This document shows, piece by piece, positions 4,362 to 5,426 of a stretch of DNA of 5,426 nucleotides; the first letter of the stretch is position 1, and each line of letters begins with the position of its first letter. Location of the stretch: assembly GCA_910587785.1 (NCBI GenBank), contig CAJUOA010000155.1, positions 1 through 5,426 of the forward strand, read 5' to 3'. The notes beneath the pieces were generated by a model. The model ran no database searches, was not told the DNA's origin, and saw only the letters and a program-made list of their open reading frames with translations. The stretch is from an uncultured Oscillospiraceae bacterium. Its GTDB lineage: Bacteria; Bacillota; Clostridia; Oscillospirales; Oscillospiraceae. Made by a program: the position numbers and the translations under genes.

Positions 4362-5281
4362 GTTTGCTCAAACAAGCGTTAGAGGGCGGCGCGTTCGCCG
4401 TCACGGCGGAGATGGCCCCGCCCAAGGGCTTCGATTTCGCCGCACAGCTGGCCGACGCCCTGCTCCTCAAGGGGAAGGTCCACGGCGTCAACGTCACGGA
4501 TATGCAGTCCGCCTGCCTGAAGGCCAGCTCCCTGGGGCTGTGCATCCACCTCAAGCAGGCGGGGGTGGAGCCCATCCTCCAGATGACCGGCCGGGACCGC
4601 AGCCGCATGGCTCTCATGGCCGACGTGCTCTCCGCCGCGTCCTTCGGCATTGACACCGTTCTCGCCCTCACCGGCGACCACCCCGTGGTGGGCGACTGCC
4701 GCTCGTCCAAGCCGGTCTATGACCTGGACTCCGTGGGCATTTTGAACATGCTCTCCGAGATGGAGGCCACCGGGAACGACTGCGGCGGCAATCCCCTCGC
4801 CTCCGGTGCGCCGGAGCTCTTCAAGGGCGCCGCCGTCACGCCGGTCTACGAGCCCCGCATTCTGCAAATCAACAAGCTCCGGCAGAAGGTGGAGGCCGGG
4901 GCACGGTACATCCAGACCCAGGGCGTCTTTGACCTGGACAGCCTTCGGGAGTTTATGGAGGAGGTCTCCAAAGCGGGCATCGACGTGCCCATCATGGCCG
5001 GGATCATCCCCCTCAAGAGCGCGGGGATGGCCAAGTTCATGAACGAGAACGTCCCCGGCATCGCCGTGCCCCAGGAGATGATCGACCGCCTCGCCGCCGC
5101 AGCAGCCGAGGGCAAGGAGAAGGGCGTCAAGGGCCTCCCCGCCAAGCTGGGCATGGAGATGGCCGCGGAGATGATCGCCAAAATCAGGGAACAGCACCTC
5201 TGCCCCGGCGTCCACATCATGGCCATCGGCGCGGAGAAGAACGTCCCCGCGATCCTGGAGATGGCCGGGGTCAGTATTTGA
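4358..5281 (+). CDS. metF: 5,10-methylene-tetrahydrofolate reductase (MetF)
   Basis: A 307-residue cytoplasmic flavoprotein of TIM-barrel fold, the catalytic subunit that makes 5-methyl-THF. Visible family motifs are TAEMAPPKG (16-24, with the conserved glutamate E18), NVTDM (45-49), QMTGRDR (75-81), ALTGDHP (103-109, with the folate-contacting aspartate D107), YIQTQGVFD (184-192, with conserved glutamine), PIMAGIIPLKS (211-221) and GVHIMAIG (284-291). ATG at 4358 is chosen over an in-frame ATG at 4322: a GAGGGAGAAG site precedes it by 6-9 nt and it overlaps the metV stop by 4 bp. The pairing with metV suggests a MetFV complex rather than a stand-alone NAD(P)H enzyme. Methyl-THF could go to methionine synthase or to the acetyl-CoA pathway; no gene for either is in the window. 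Confidence 0.94.
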   Translation: MSLLKQALEGGAFAVTAEMAPPKGFDFAAQLADALLLKGKVHGVNVTDMQSACLKASSLGLCIHLKQAGVEPILQMTGRDRSRMALMADVLSAASFGIDTVLALTGDHPVVGDCRSSKPVYDLDSVGILNMLSEMEATGNDCGGNPLASGAPELFKGAAVTPVYEPRILQINKLRQKVEAGARYIQTQGVFDLDSLREFMEEVSKAGIDVPIMAGIIPLKSAGMAKFMNENVPGIAVPQEMIDRLAAAAAEGKEKGVKGLPAKLGMEMAAEMIAKIREQHLCPGVHIMAIGAEKNVPAILEMAGVSI

Positions 5282-5282
5282 T

Positions 5283-5316
5283 CTTCCTTTTTCTTTGTGG
5301 ACAAAGAAAAAGGAAG
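5283..5316. repeat. Perfect 16-bp inverted repeat directly after metF
   Basis: Positions 5283-5298 and 5301-5316 are exactly complementary; with a real loop of 4 nt the helix is 15 bp. It begins one base after the metF stop. The arms are polypyrimidine and polypurine, like the hairpin at 53-82. There is no T run after it, so it may protect the mRNA 3' end or belong to an intergenic repeat. Confidence 0.6.
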
Positions 5317-5337
5317 CGAAAAAGAAAAACTTTTTGC

Positions 5338-5356
5338 GGCGAAACTCCGTTTCGCC
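5338..5356. repeat. 8-bp hairpin with GAAAC/GTTTC core
   Basis: GGCGAAAC (5338-5345) pairs with GTTTCGCC (5349-5356) around TCC. The stem at 21-43 has the same GAAAC-N3-GTTTC core with different outer bases. Between this hairpin and the one ending at 5316 is a small AAAAAG/CTTTTT stem (5319-5335). Confidence 0.5.
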
Positions 5357-5367
5357 TCCCGTACGTC

Positions 5368-5409
5368 AAAAGGCCCGCCCCTCGCTTTGTCGAGGAGCGG
5401 GCCTTTTTT
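5368..5409 (+). terminator. Intrinsic terminator of the metVF operon
   Basis: A 17-bp stem with one mismatch (5368-5384 with 5391-5407, loop CTTTGT) runs into T6 (5404-5409). It is a strong rightward rho-independent terminator. Four T residues on the other strand may make it weakly bidirectional. The last 17 bases of the window hold nothing I can identify. Confidence 0.9.
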
Positions 5410-5426
5410 GTTACAAAACCTATACT

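Noticed and set aside
4379..5215. A 278-codon open frame on the minus strand opposite metF
   Set aside because: It is an antisense shadow of metF with composition-driven sequence (many His, Gly, Leu, Asp) and no motif. It is not a gene.
1..5426. CRISPR array, tRNA, rRNA or known riboswitch
   Set aside because: No regularly spaced direct repeats, no tRNA cloverleaf with TTCRA arm and no recognised riboswitch core were seen on either strand by eye.

Overview
The window looks like chromosomal DNA of a GC-rich Clostridia, most likely an Oscillospiraceae-type gut anaerobe. This is inferred from strong AAGGAGG-type ribosome binding sites, sigma-A-like promoters with 17-nt spacers, GC-rich codon use in the resident genes, a Clostridia-type glucose-6-phosphate isomerase and a two-gene metV-metF operon of the kind found in acetogens and relatives. 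No ribosomal RNA or other taxonomic marker is present, so the assignment is tentative.

Layout. 1-192 is non-coding: a rightward terminator from an unseen upstream gene, a 13-bp perfect hairpin, a GC-rich palindrome cluster and a leftward terminator. 193-603 (minus) is a small P-loop protein of unknown function with its own promoter. 714-2036 (minus) is pgi, with its promoter just upstream. 2146-3543 is a complete IS630-family insertion sequence flanked by TA dinucleotides. It lies exactly in the intergenic gap between the divergent pgi and metV promoters and destroys neither. Its transposase is split into two frames joined by a predicted -1 frameshift on an A7 slippery run. Between the transposase promoter and its start codon is a 263-bp palindromic, highly structured segment with perfect 20-bp inverted repeats, bordered by 9-bp direct repeats. 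This looks like a nested MITE-like element or a structured leader RNA. 3711-5281 (plus) is metV-metF, overlapping by 4 bp, followed by hairpins and a strong intrinsic terminator.

How the parts fit. Pgi interconverts glucose-6-phosphate and fructose-6-phosphate in glycolysis and gluconeogenesis. MetV and MetF should form the two-subunit methylene-tetrahydrofolate reductase that supplies methyl-THF to methionine synthesis or, where the pathway exists, to acetyl-CoA synthesis. The two divergent units are not obviously linked in function. The insertion sequence is a visitor, but its ends carry outward -35-like boxes that, with bases at the TA target, could make weak promoters toward both neighbours. 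The least ordinary parts of the window are the nested structured element in the transposase leader, the frameshift signal with a hairpin abutting the slippery run, and the matching hairpin pairs near both ends of the window.
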